Part shown: positions 8,785 to 16,823 of the stretch, piece by piece
Layout of the letters: every line of letters begins with the position of its first letter
How positions within the stretch are numbered: the stretch's first letter is position 1
Source of the DNA: Peptoclostridium litorale DSM 5388
GTDB lineage: Bacteria > Bacillota > Clostridia > Peptostreptococcales > Peptostreptococcaceae
Length of the DNA: 64,000 bases
Assembly (NCBI RefSeq): GCF_900141635.1
Contig: NZ_FSRH01000011.1
Coordinates: forward strand, 62,001 to 126,000
Direction: 5' to 3'
Made by a program: the position numbers and the translations under genes
The notes under the pieces: model-generated
What the model was told of the DNA's origin: nothing
Seen by the model: the letters and a program-made list of their open reading frames with translations, nothing else
Databases searched by the model: none

Positions 8785-9297
8785 TTAATTGCGATTCTTT
8801 TTGCGAGATTTCATATCTTCAAGCATTTGGTCTCTCTCCTCAGGCGTCAGTGTCCCATCTTCTACCTGCTTGTCGAGATCAGCCCTTATATCACCACGTT
8901 TTTGAGCCATGTCATCCCCTGAAACGGCTTCTTTGTTTTCTAGCTTTGAAGAGTCTGCGACTTTTTCTTCAGAAGCCCTGTTTGCACTGGCATTAGAATC
9001 AGGTGATTGGTTAGTGGTTGATTTGTTGTCTGTTTGAACAGAGCTTGACTTTTTAACAGGCGCTGCAGTTGCTGCTGGAGCCTTATCTGTATTGGTGCTT
9101 GAAACATTTGAATCAGATGATTCGGATGGTTCCTCGCTTGCCTGGGATTCTTCTTCAAGTGGATCTGGAGAGGTTTGTTCGACTGTTTGAACTGTGACAT
9201 CGTCTTCGATTTTTTCCTCTTCCACTTTTGACTGCATACATCCTGCCGTCACAAGAGAAATTACTAGCATTGCCATCATTAATGATATTTTTTTCAT
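8785..9297 (-). CDS. Ser/Thr-rich lipoprotein of the efflux operon
   Basis: The 170-residue protein has a lipoprotein signal (MKKISLMMAMLVISLVTAGC, lipidated Cys at 20). Residues about 25-110 are a low-complexity Ser/Glu/Thr/Ala/Gln-rich linker. The C-terminus is a short charged helical segment (RADLDKQVEDGTLTPEERDQ) resembling helix-turn segments of EF-hand-like or SHOCT-like tails, without a certain match. No known family was recognised. CAAGGAGGCAGTAAA precedes the ATG. It lies between the sensor kinase and the adaptor genes on the same strand, 215 bases after the kinase operon terminator. It may be a surface accessory or stress sensor of the pump. Confidence 0.7.
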   Translation of the reverse strand: MKKISLMMAMLVISLVTAGCMQSKVEEEKIEDDVTVQTVEQTSPDPLEEESQASEEPSESSDSNVSSTNTDKAPAATAAPVKKSSSVQTDNKSTTNQSPDSNASANRASEEKVADSSKLENKEAVSGDDMAQKRGDIRADLDKQVEDGTLTPEERDQMLEDMKSRKKNRN

Positions 9298-9389
9298 TTT
9301 ACTGCCTCCTTGGTATTTTATATGTTATCTACAATATAAACTCAAAATATGATGAAAATATGATGCATATGTGAAAAAAAGATGAAAAA

Positions 9390-9423
9390 GCGAGGCTGAT
9401 TTCAAATCTGAAATCAGCCTCGC
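9390..9423 (-). terminator. Terminator of the two-component operon
   Basis: Perfect 15-bp stem, GCGAGGCTGATTTCA / TGAAATCAGCCTCGC, with a 4-base loop. On the minus strand it is followed by TTTTTC and a further T-rich run, so it ends transcription coming from the histidine kinase. Confidence 0.9.
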
Positions 9424-9512
9424 TGCAGATAATATGCATTTTAAATTTTTATAGCCGACTTGCATGCGGAGTGCGTTTTTCAAAACATCTACAACACAGC
9501 AGTACAGGATAG

Positions 9513-11015
9513 CTATTGGACGGATTTCGTATTGAAGTACACGGTGGTGCCCTCGCCTTCTTTACTGGATATCCCGCATTTGAAGCCATGCATGTCAAGT
9601 ATGTCCTTTGCTATTGACATCCCGAGCCCTGTCCCCTTGGGGCCGGATTTTCGGGCCTTGTCAACCTTGTAAAAGCGCTCCCATATATGGGCAATGTCGG
9701 ACTCGGATATTCCGCAGCCCTCGTCCTGCACGCTTATTCTTACTGAGCCGTCGCTATTTTTGGCGGCCCTGAGGTATATGCTTTTGCCGCTTGGAGTGTG
9801 GTTTATGCTGTTTACCGTGAAGTTCATAAGGCATCTTGTTATCTTCTCCCTGTCGGCCTCTATGAATACAGGATCGGCACATTCCTTTAGCAGGCTGATT
9901 CCGGCTGCTGACGCCGCATTTATGCTCCTGTCCATTATGTCCCTGAATATGTCGCATACATTTATTTTCTCCAGGCTCAGGCTGGAATTGTCAGACTGGA
10001 TGTTTGAAAGGTATATCATGTCTGAAACCATTGAGTTGAGTCTTTCGGTCTCGTCGAGTATTACGCCTGCGTCGTATGAAATACTCTCCTTGTCGTCTAT
10101 GTCTATGTCGCGTATCATTTCGGAGTATGTCTTTATAACGCTCAAAGGGGTCTTGAATTCGTGAGTCACATTTGCAATGAAGTCCCTTCGAAGGCCTTCT
10201 ATCTTGGCGAGCTCTCTGGACATCCTGTTGATGCTCTTTGCAAGAAGCCCTATTTCGTCGTTGTTTTTAACGCTCACCTGCATTCCGTATCGGCCTTTGG
10301 ATATGGAGTCGGAAACGGATTTTATAAGCAGCAGAGGTTTTGCGAAATATTTTGCCAGCATGAATGCAAAAAGCGAAGATACGGCTATTGATATCAGGGC
10401 TATCAGGGCAAACTGCTTTTTGAGTATGGCCGTGGTCTCGTTTATGATTTTGGCCAGTGAAAAAAATATTAGATATCCAACCGTTTTTCCATTTTTCTGT
10501 ACAGGCACACCAACCACTATTGTATGGAACCTTTTTTCGCTTTCGGATGAAAGCTTCTGGCTGAACTTTTCTCCCCTGTTCAGGCTCGTGTTGATTTTGT
10601 GTATTTCGTCTATGCTTTCGACAGGTCTCTTCAGAAGAAGTGAAAGGCTCTTGTAGAGCACGGCTCTGTTGTGTAGGTCGACATAGTAGAATGTGTCGGT
10701 ATTTACTATGCCATTTTTAATGTCGGGTGGAATGCCGGGAACGTTTCCTGCGGCAGACCTAATGCGGGCGGCATCGTCTACAGGACGGAGCATTGGCTTT
10801 ACGGGAAGGGCTTTCATTTTAAGTGATTTCAAGCTTTCAAGGTCACTATCCTCGAGCATCTGGGCAATGGCTTCTCCCTTCTCATATAGCCTGTTTATCC
10901 TGTCCTGTAGATAAAATTTATCCAAAAGGGATATGTTGAACCACCATATTACTATGAGAATCAGCATTACCATTGCGGTTATGGAAAGCCAGAGCTTTGA
11001 AAGTATGTTTTTCAA
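9513..11015 (-). CDS. Sensor histidine kinase
   Basis: Membrane sensor kinase of about 500 residues. It has an N-terminal membrane helix (residues ~8-28), a ~160-residue extracytoplasmic domain of unrecognised ligand, a second helix (~203-223) and a HAMP linker. The HisKA box is DFIANVTHEFKTPLS (His near residue 285), and the HATPase has N (NFTVNSINHT), G1 (DEGCGIS) and G2 (GTGLGMSI) boxes. TTG at 11015 is preferred over GTG at 11024, because AAGGCGG is directly adjacent to the GTG and 9 bases from the TTG. It starts two bases after the response-regulator stop codon, and is co-transcribed with it. It probably controls the flanking efflux genes. Confidence 0.93.
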   Translation of the reverse strand: MKNILSKLWLSITAMVMLILIVIWWFNISLLDKFYLQDRINRLYEKGEAIAQMLEDSDLESLKSLKMKALPVKPMLRPVDDAARIRSAAGNVPGIPPDIKNGIVNTDTFYYVDLHNRAVLYKSLSLLLKRPVESIDEIHKINTSLNRGEKFSQKLSSESEKRFHTIVVGVPVQKNGKTVGYLIFFSLAKIINETTAILKKQFALIALISIAVSSLFAFMLAKYFAKPLLLIKSVSDSISKGRYGMQVSVKNNDEIGLLAKSINRMSRELAKIEGLRRDFIANVTHEFKTPLSVIKTYSEMIRDIDIDDKESISYDAGVILDETERLNSMVSDMIYLSNIQSDNSSLSLEKINVCDIFRDIMDRSINAASAAGISLLKECADPVFIEADREKITRCLMNFTVNSINHTPSGKSIYLRAAKNSDGSVRISVQDEGCGISESDIAHIWERFYKVDKARKSGPKGTGLGMSIAKDILDMHGFKCGISSKEGEGTTVYFNTKSVQ

Positions 11016-11016
11016 A

Positions 11017-11700
11017 CTATTCACCCGCCTTGAACTTGTAGCCTTTTCCCCATACGGTTTTTATAAAAGTCTTATTGTCGCCGAGTTTTTCACGGAGCTG
11101 CTTTATGTGCGTGTCAACCGTTCTAAGGTCCCCGAAGAAGTCGTAGCCCCAGACCTTGTTCAGAAGCTGCTCGCGTGAAAAGACCATGTCCCCGTGCTGG
11201 CATAAAAAAGCCAATAGGTCGTATTCCTTAGGAGTAAGTCTGAGCTCGACTCCGTCGAGGAGAACCTCGTTTGAATCTATGTCGATTTCAAGGCTGCCGA
11301 TTTTCAGGCTGCTGCTTTTGGTGTCTCTTGAAGCGCTGGATCTCTTTAATACGGCCTTCATCCTGGCCATGAGCTCTTTTGGGCTGAAGGGCTTCACAAC
11401 ATAGTCGTCAACTCCCAGTTCAAAGCCAAAGAGCTTGTCGTACTCCTCGCCCCTTGCGGTCATCATTATAACGGGAACATTTGACGATTGCCTTATCCTT
11501 CTCATTACGGACCAGCCGTCTATTTTGGGAATCATTATGTCGAGCAGCACAAAGTCCACGTCTGCAGACTCGAATATTTCTATCGCCATTTCGCCGTCTT
11601 CGGCCTCAAGCGCTGAAAATCCTTCGCGCTCCACATATTTTTTGACGGCGGACCTTAAAAGGGCTTCGTCTTCAACTATCAAAACATTTATTTTATCCAT
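11017..11700 (-). CDS. OmpR-family response regulator
   Basis: The 227-residue regulator has a receiver domain with acidic pocket ED (residues 10-11), phospho-acceptor Asp54 (VLLDIMIPKIDG), a conserved Thr (MMTARGEE) and Lys (VKPFSPKEL). The C-terminal winged-helix DNA-binding domain shows LTPKEYDLLAFL and VWGYDFFGDLRTVDTHI, the classic OmpR/PhoB signature. The start at MDKINVL is chosen because AAAGGAG lies 10 bases upstream of that ATG; the longer in-frame version would include this ribosome site. It is divergent from the TolC-like gene, and four 11-bp phased repeats in the shared upstream region are good candidate binding sites. Confidence 0.95.
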   Translation of the reverse strand: MDKINVLIVEDEALLRSAVKKYVEREGFSALEAEDGEMAIEIFESADVDFVLLDIMIPKIDGWSVMRRIRQSSNVPVIMMTARGEEYDKLFGFELGVDDYVVKPFSPKELMARMKAVLKRSSASRDTKSSSLKIGSLEIDIDSNEVLLDGVELRLTPKEYDLLAFLCQHGDMVFSREQLLNKVWGYDFFGDLRTVDTHIKQLREKLGDNKTFIKTVWGKGYKFKAGE

Positions 11701-11900
11701 GTAAAACAGGCTCCTTTCATCCATTCAAATATTAATCTACGCAATGGTATGTGAAAATTCTCGTGTGCAGGCAGCTCGCAAAGCACTATCGGATATATAT
11801 TAACATACGCTTGCACAAGTACAAAATTAAGGGTCAAATGTCCTCTATTGAGAATATACCACAATAACATGCGGTGTTGAATAAAAGAGTGGCATAAATC

Positions 11901-11944
11901 ATAAAACCATCACAAATCCAGTATAAAACCATTACAAAAGATAT
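11901..11944. promoter_or_regulatory. Four 11-bp phased direct repeats, candidate response-regulator operator
   Basis: Four consecutive 11-mers start at 11901, 11912, 11923 and 11934 and share A(T/C)AAA-based sequence. The first and third (ATAAAACCATC, ATAAAACCATT) differ at one base and are exactly 22 bp apart. Direct repeats with 11-bp period are the typical recognition pattern of OmpR/PhoB-family dimers. The site lies in the divergent region, about 60 bases before the TolC-like gene and 200 bases from the response regulator. The remainder of this ~300-base gap shows nothing else recognisable. Confidence 0.6.
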
Positions 11945-12005
11945 GTAGCATGTAGTAAGGAGACAACATGTCAATTGGTACAATAAAAACAAGGGAGTGA
12001 TCGAT

Positions 12006-13097
12006 TTGAAGAGGATTTTAAGCAGGGCGGCTGCGGTTTTGGGCGTGGCGGCTGTATTTGCGTGCTGTGGAATTACTTCGTTTGCACAGGAAGAAGCCGG
12101 CTACATAGAGAGCGTCGTGGAGCAGAGCATACAGCAAAACCCGGATGTGATACTTTCGGGGCTTGAACTGGAAAAGAGTGATGCAGAGATAGAAAAACTC
12201 AAAAGGGAGCTTGGGGATCTGAAGGACGAGTCGTCCTATTCCCAGTTTGAAGTTCAAACACTTGAAGCACAGATACACTATGGTGAGCTTTTGGCGGACA
12301 TATCGCATAAAAATATGTTGGATGAAAAAACGATAGAGATAAAAAAGGCGTATTATGACTATTTGTACAGCACGGAAAAGGTCAAGCTAATGCAAAAATC
12401 GTTGGATACTGCAAAAGAGCTTCTGGAGCAGGCGATTGTGAAGCTGGATGCAGGCTATATATCCAAATTCGAATATGAACAGGTGGAAATGTCATTTAGG
12501 CAAAAGGAAATTGAACTTGAAAAGGCAGCCATAGATATGGAGAGTACGGGGTATGGGCTAAACATTCTCGTTGGAGAGGACTTTAAAGGCGAAGTGGAAA
12601 TTTTGAATGGAGCCTTTGAGATTGAAGGGTTTGACTTGGAGAGCGTTTCAGTGGATGAAATCATTGAATATATTGGCAGCAGCGACTATTTTCTTTTAAG
12701 CCTTGAAAAGACTACGGAAATTTCAAGAATCGACTACCAGAAGTCGCTCTCATACTATACGGACATAAATCTTGATACAAAGATAAAAAAGGCGCAGTAT
12801 GAAAAAAACGCGTTCAACCTTGAAAACGCCATGAAGACCCTTGAAAAGGAGCTTGCTGAGGAACTGGCAGTACTCAAGCTTTCGGCGAGAGAAATCGGTA
12901 TGGAGGCAGAAGAGGTTGAGCATCAGCAGAAGAAGTACAGTGCAAAAGTAAAAGAATATGAATCTGGATACGCAACCATATTGGATGTGGAGAATGAATA
13001 TATGGCGCTTGAATCCAAGCAGCTTGATTATTTCAGCAAGGTGTACAAATACAACATATCTCTTATGAACTTCAAAGAAAAATATAATATAGATTAG
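12006..13097 (+). CDS. TolC-like (outer membrane efflux protein family) exported coiled-coil protein
   Basis: About 363 residues. After a signal peptide (ILSRAAAVLGVAAVFACCGITSFA) come two long coiled-coil helical repeats of the OEP/TolC kind, such as LEQAIVKLDAGYISKFEYEQ followed by heptad-rich sequence, and a second repeat ending KVKEYESGYATILDVENEY. It is shorter than Gram-negative TolC (~430 or more) and has no obvious beta-barrel strands. TTG at 12006 is chosen because AGGGAG lies 9 bases upstream, while the GTG at 11997 abuts it. It is divergent from the regulator and efflux operon, and may extend the adaptor across the cell wall; its role in a monoderm is not known. Confidence 0.75.
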   Translation: MKRILSRAAAVLGVAAVFACCGITSFAQEEAGYIESVVEQSIQQNPDVILSGLELEKSDAEIEKLKRELGDLKDESSYSQFEVQTLEAQIHYGELLADISHKNMLDEKTIEIKKAYYDYLYSTEKVKLMQKSLDTAKELLEQAIVKLDAGYISKFEYEQVEMSFRQKEIELEKAAIDMESTGYGLNILVGEDFKGEVEILNGAFEIEGFDLESVSVDEIIEYIGSSDYFLLSLEKTTEISRIDYQKSLSYYTDINLDTKIKKAQYEKNAFNLENAMKTLEKELAEELAVLKLSAREIGMEAEEVEHQQKKYSAKVKEYESGYATILDVENEYMALESKQLDYFSKVYKYNISLMNFKEKYNID

Positions 13098-13219
13098 TAC
13101 TATCGATATATTTGCTGTGGGCTTTGCAAAAGGCCCCCTATCTAGTGTATATTAAATAGTAACTGGCGCATGTCATATGTTGACAGATTTTTGAAGATGT
13201 TTATAGGGAGGCGGTAAAT

Positions 13220-13726
13220 TTGAAAATTGCTTTTATGGACAGGGACGGCACTATAGTAAAGGGATACCCAGATGAAAAATGGAAGGATATAAAGGAGCCT
13301 GAAATAATAGACGGTGCGCTTGAGACCATGAGTAAAATACTCGAAAATGGATATGAGATAATAATAATAACAAACCAGTATATAATAGGGGAGCCTGAAT
13401 ACGGATACTCTCTTGAAGACTATAATGAATACACCAAAAAGCTCATGGATATGTTCAAGGAGAAGGGGATAGAGATAAGGGACATATACTACTGTCCTCA
13501 CGGCAGGCATGAAAACTGCAACTGCATAAAGCCAAAGCCTGGAATGATTCAAAAGGCACTTGAGGATTATCCGGAAACAGAACTGGAAAAGTCATTTTTA
13601 ATAGGAGATTCCAAGGGCGACATGGAGCTTGCAAGCCATTTTGGCCTTAAAAGCTTTGGAATAGGCGTTGATTTTGAAGGAGCGGTAAAGCTTTCGGGCA
13701 TAAGGGACGTTGTGAAGCATATATAA
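13220..13726 (+). CDS. HAD-IIIA family phosphatase (GmhB/histidinol-phosphatase-like)
   Basis: The 168-residue soluble phosphatase carries DRDGT (nucleophile Asp7 and acid Asp9), the Thr motif ITNQ, a conserved Lys (KPKPGM) and the terminal Asp pair GDSKGDMELA. The zinc-loop pattern CPHGRHENCNCIKPKPG matches the Cys-X-His...Cys-X-Cys loop of the D-glycero-D-manno-heptose-1,7-bisphosphate phosphatase group. AGGGAGGCGG lies 6 bases before the TTG start. No sugar-biosynthesis neighbours are present, so the substrate is unknown. Confidence 0.85.
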   Translation: MKIAFMDRDGTIVKGYPDEKWKDIKEPEIIDGALETMSKILENGYEIIIITNQYIIGEPEYGYSLEDYNEYTKKLMDMFKEKGIEIRDIYYCPHGRHENCNCIKPKPGMIQKALEDYPETELEKSFLIGDSKGDMELASHFGLKSFGIGVDFEGAVKLSGIRDVVKHI

Positions 13727-13925
13727 ATACACGTAACGTACGATTGTGGATTCATTCCAACAGGAGATCGCTTTTGCAAAATTTCATTTCACTTTGTTAT
13801 GGATTTCAGATTGTTTAAGGCTGGGTTAAGGCCAACTGGTGTAAAGCTGTGATATAATTGGCTTGGGAATGGCGAAAATGTATTTAATTGCTACTTGAAA
13901 AGTATCTGCATATGGAGGAATGAAT

Positions 13926-14996
13926 ATGAATAGGATATACGCACTGCTGCTTGTGCTTGCCCTTGCAGTGTCTGCAACGGGATGCTCGAAAAAAGACGAA
14001 AAGGCTGCCGGTGAAACCAATATGGAAAGCAGCCAGGAAAATGCCGAGGACTTGATAAAAGTAGACGAGCTTGGAATACAGTTCGAGTTTCCTCAGTCAT
14101 GGCAAAATAGCGAGAACTTAAACCCCATGCTTTTAGGGCCTGTCGACGAGCCGTCTGACCCGATATACGGGAGGATAACATACGATTTCATATCGAGCGA
14201 AAAGATGAAGGAAATAGAAGAAAAAGGCGACAGCTTTGAAACCCAGGAAGAGGCTGAAGGTTTTTGGAAGGATGTGTTTTCCACCCAGAAAAAGATTGCA
14301 GACATAGTAATACTTCACAAGGACAGAATTGACGGCATGGAGGATGTGGGCAAGTACACCCAGTTAAAAAACAATGAAATTATAGGTGAAAACAGCGGGC
14401 TGGTTTACTATTTTTCATACAATGAACCAGACACCAAAGGACTTTCAGAGGAGTCGAAAAGGCTTTACAGCAAGCTTTATGGAGACCGTAAAAAGGTCAA
14501 AGATAGCGTAGGGATATTCAAGCCGCATTCGCCGGAGGACAAGCTGGCTGAAGTGGGAAGCATTCCCGACTTTTCGGCGAAGGACACAAAAGGAAAAGAC
14601 GTGGACGCATCCATATTCGAGGGCCACAAGCTTACAATGGTCAACATATGGGCGACGTATTGCTCCCCGTGCATAGAGGAGATGCCGGAGCTCCAGGGGC
14701 TTTACGAGGAGATGAAGGGCAGGGGTGTCAATGTAGTGGGGATAATAGGCGACACTCCTGATGCGGAGAATGAAGAGATGGCAATGAAGATAATAGACGT
14801 AAAGGGAGTGGAATTTACGAATATAATTCCAGACGGCAGGCTCAAAGACGGCCTCATATCTACAATTGTGGGATACCCGACGTCTGTGTTCATAGACAAA
14901 GATGGCAACATGGTAGGAAAGCCTGTCGTAGGGTCGAGAAGCAAGGAAGAATATGAGAGCATAATAGATGGTATTTTGAAGGAAATGCAGGAATAG
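13926..14996 (+). CDS. Thioredoxin-like (TlpA/ResA-type) lipoprotein
   Basis: About 356 residues. A lipobox signal (LVLALAVSATGC) is followed by a ~190-residue N-terminal domain of unknown function, then a C-terminal redoxin/TlpA domain. The active site ATYCSPCIEEMPEL (Cys246 and Cys249) and the cis-Pro loop YPTSVFID are intact. The ATG at 13926 is chosen because GGAGGA is 6 bases upstream; the ATG at 13920 is too close. It heads a three-gene unit with a CXXC microprotein and a membrane ferredoxin. This suggests an extracytoplasmic thiol redox relay fed with electrons from the cytoplasm, an inference from context. Confidence 0.9.
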   Translation: MNRIYALLLVLALAVSATGCSKKDEKAAGETNMESSQENAEDLIKVDELGIQFEFPQSWQNSENLNPMLLGPVDEPSDPIYGRITYDFISSEKMKEIEEKGDSFETQEEAEGFWKDVFSTQKKIADIVILHKDRIDGMEDVGKYTQLKNNEIIGENSGLVYYFSYNEPDTKGLSEESKRLYSKLYGDRKKVKDSVGIFKPHSPEDKLAEVGSIPDFSAKDTKGKDVDASIFEGHKLTMVNIWATYCSPCIEEMPELQGLYEEMKGRGVNVVGIIGDTPDAENEEMAMKIIDVKGVEFTNIIPDGRLKDGLISTIVGYPTSVFIDKDGNMVGKPVVGSRSKEEYESIIDGILKEMQE

Positions 14997-15036
14997 AGAG
15001 AGTCTGTTCCGATGATTTTACGCGGAAGGAGATCCT

Positions 15037-15177
15037 ATGAGGGGAGAATCTAAAGCCAGGATTGCAATTGTTGCTGTGGGGATTGGCATTATGTTTTTTG
15101 GAATATCAAGGGGAGAGGTTGGCACAGTCCTTAAAAAAGCTGTCAACATATGCCTTGAGTGCATAGGTATAGGATGA
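15037..15177 (+). CDS. CXXC-motif microprotein (CD1871A-type)
   Basis: A 46-residue protein, too short for most gene callers, with GGAAGGAGATCCT upstream of its ATG and fitting exactly between two co-directional genes. It has one membrane helix (about residues 8-25, IAIVAVGIGIMFFGIS) and ends in a helix with CLECIGIG. This matches the small CD1871A family of CXXC membrane proteins seen in Clostridia beside thioredoxin-like lipoproteins and 4Fe-4S membrane proteins. The stop codon is one base before the ferredoxin-like gene start. It probably passes electrons or disulfides across the membrane between its two neighbours; this has not been tested. Confidence 0.85.
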   Translation: MRGESKARIAIVAVGIGIMFFGISRGEVGTVLKKAVNICLECIGIG

Positions 15178-15178
15178 T

Positions 15179-16042
15179 ATGGTGAGAAGAATTGTACAGG
15201 CTCTTTTTACACTGGCTTCAAACGGATACATCAAGGGATTTTACGAAGGAAGGATATACAAGGGAGACATAAAAAAGGTCTGCGTTCCAGGGCTAAATTG
15301 CTATTCCTGCCCTGGCGCGTTCGGGTCTTGCCCGATAGGCTCGCTTCAGGCTGTAATAGGGAGCATGAAATACACATTTTCATTCTATGTGAGCGGATTT
15401 TTGATGCTAATGGGTATAGTGTTCGGAAGGTTCATATGCGGATGGCTCTGTCCGTTCGGCCTATTTCAGGACCTTTTAAACAAGATACCGTCCAAAAAGG
15501 TGACTGTAAAGGGACTTTGGAAGAATATGAAGTACCTGAAATACGCAGTGCTTGCTGTATTTGTAGTGCTGCTGCCCCTTGTAATGAGGGACGAGCTTGG
15601 AATAAGCGCCCCTTATTTTTGCAAGTACATATGCCCTGCGGGAACCCTCGAAGGCGGGCTGCCTCTCGTGCTTATGAACGAAAGCCTCAAAAGCACAATA
15701 GGCTGGCTGTCTGCGTGGAAGACAATGCTTTTGGTTGTCACGATAATTTCTTCGATAGTGGTATTCAGGCCGTTTTGCAGATTTGTATGCCCTCTTGGGG
15801 CGATATATTCGCTTTTCAACAAGGTGAGCCTTTACAGGCTTAATGTGGACGAGAAGGCCTGCACGAGTTGCGGAATATGCGAAAGCGCGTGCAAGATGGG
15901 CATAAAAGCCTATGTTGAGCCAAACAGCCCTGAGTGCATAAGGTGCGGGGACTGCATAAAGAGCTGTCCTCAGGGGGCAATATACAGGGAAGACGTTGTA
16001 ACGATTAAGACGAGCCATGGAAAAGTGAATAAAGTGGAGTGA
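15179..16042 (+). CDS. Membrane-bound 4Fe-4S polyferredoxin (NapH/CcoG-like)
   Basis: The 287-residue protein combines about five membrane helices with cysteine motifs of the NapH/YccM type: LNCYSCPGAFGSCP near the N-terminus, CGWLCPFGLFQDLL, CKYICPAGTLEGG and CRFVCPLGAI. Two classical 4Fe-4S clusters follow at the C-terminus (CTSCGICESACKMG and CIRCGDCIKSCPQGA). Such proteins carry electrons from cytoplasmic donors through the membrane. Immediately upstream are the CXXC microprotein and the TlpA-like lipoprotein, so it probably reduces an extracytoplasmic thiol system. AGGATGAT precedes the ATG, and a strong terminator follows. Confidence 0.92.
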   Translation: MVRRIVQALFTLASNGYIKGFYEGRIYKGDIKKVCVPGLNCYSCPGAFGSCPIGSLQAVIGSMKYTFSFYVSGFLMLMGIVFGRFICGWLCPFGLFQDLLNKIPSKKVTVKGLWKNMKYLKYAVLAVFVVLLPLVMRDELGISAPYFCKYICPAGTLEGGLPLVLMNESLKSTIGWLSAWKTMLLVVTIISSIVVFRPFCRFVCPLGAIYSLFNKVSLYRLNVDEKACTSCGICESACKMGIKAYVEPNSPECIRCGDCIKSCPQGAIYREDVVTIKTSHGKVNKVE

Positions 16043-16052
16043 TTGCGATTCG

Positions 16053-16079
16053 AAAAAACCGCCTGTAATGGCGGTTTTT
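16053..16079 (+). terminator. Rho-independent terminator
   Basis: AAAACCGCC / GGCGGTTTT stem with a 6-base loop and a T-run, just after the polyferredoxin gene. Confidence 0.9.
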
Positions 16080-16081
16080 GT

Positions 16082-16110
16082 TTGACAAAAAAATTTTTTT
16101 ATATTATTAT
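16082..16110 (+). promoter_or_regulatory. Promoter of the TetR-family gene
   Basis: TTGACA (16082-16087) and TATTAT (16105-16110) are separated by exactly 17 bases, a near-consensus sigma-A promoter. The -10 overlaps the left edge of the nested palindrome at 16109-16145. Confidence 0.8.
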
Positions 16111-16145
16111 GAATCCATGTTCATTTAAAATGAACTGAGATTCAT
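16109..16145. promoter_or_regulatory. Nested 37-bp palindrome, probable TetR-family operator
   Basis: The site is symmetric about base 16127. Inner arms GTTCATTT / AAATGAAC (16119-16126, 16128-16135) and outer arms ATGAATC / GATTCAT (16109-16115, 16139-16145) are perfect reverse complements. It begins at the -10 element and covers the start of transcription, the usual place for TetR autorepression. Confidence 0.75.
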
Positions 16146-16163
16146 AAAGAAAGGATGAAAGTT

Positions 16164-16721
16164 TTGCCCAAGATAATAAAGGATATAGAGGAGAAGATAC
16201 TCATTTCTGCGATGGAGGCATTCGGCGAATACGGATATGCGAAATCAGACATGAAAAAAATAGCCGCAGGGGCGGGGATAGCTGTTGGAACCCTGTACAA
16301 TTATTTCCCGAATAAAAAGGAGCTTTTCAAGAAGGTCTTTTCAAAGAGCTGGGAGATGACATTTGAAAAACTGGATGAAATATGCCGTGGAAGCGGATCG
16401 AGCATTGAAAAAATAGAACGCTTCATAACTGCGGTATATGACGATGTGACGTCAAGAAAAGGTCTCGGAAAAGAGCTCATAAGGGCGGACGTGCTGCCAA
16501 TGGATTTTAGAAAGGACATAAGGAGTGCGATTTTCAGCAGGCTGGACTCGCTTTTTGAAGGCTACCTTAAAGAGAGCGGAATCGACATTGAAACTTCCAA
16601 AAGGTGGAGGCTCAGCGATTCTCTCATATCGACTCTTATGTGCATGCACAGGGCTTATCCGGGAGAAAGGGACGACAACATAGAGTTTGTGTTTGAGATG
16701 GTAAAGAGATATCTTGGTTAG
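16164..16721 (+). CDS. TetR/AcrR-family transcriptional regulator
   Basis: About 186 residues. The N-terminal helix-turn-helix is the classic TetR block: ILISAMEAFGEYGYAKSDMK, then IAAGAGIAVGTLYNYFPNKKELF. The C-terminal ligand domain is divergent, as expected. TTG at 16164 is favoured because AAAGGA lies 8 bases before it, while the ATG at 16155 overlaps that ribosome site. It probably represses itself and the MATE transporter gene 102 bases downstream through the nested palindrome at its promoter; the inducer is unknown. Confidence 0.92.
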   Translation: MPKIIKDIEEKILISAMEAFGEYGYAKSDMKKIAAGAGIAVGTLYNYFPNKKELFKKVFSKSWEMTFEKLDEICRGSGSSIEKIERFITAVYDDVTSRKGLGKELIRADVLPMDFRKDIRSAIFSRLDSLFEGYLKESGIDIETSKRWRLSDSLISTLMCMHRAYPGERDDNIEFVFEMVKRYLG

Positions 16722-16823
16722 CAGCGCATGCTGCATGCTGGTTTGAGACTAGGCGCAATGCAGTTTTTATATTAGCAGGGCGCGGTTATATGCACGCGCA
16801 GGAGTGAAAGGTGGCAAGTAAAA

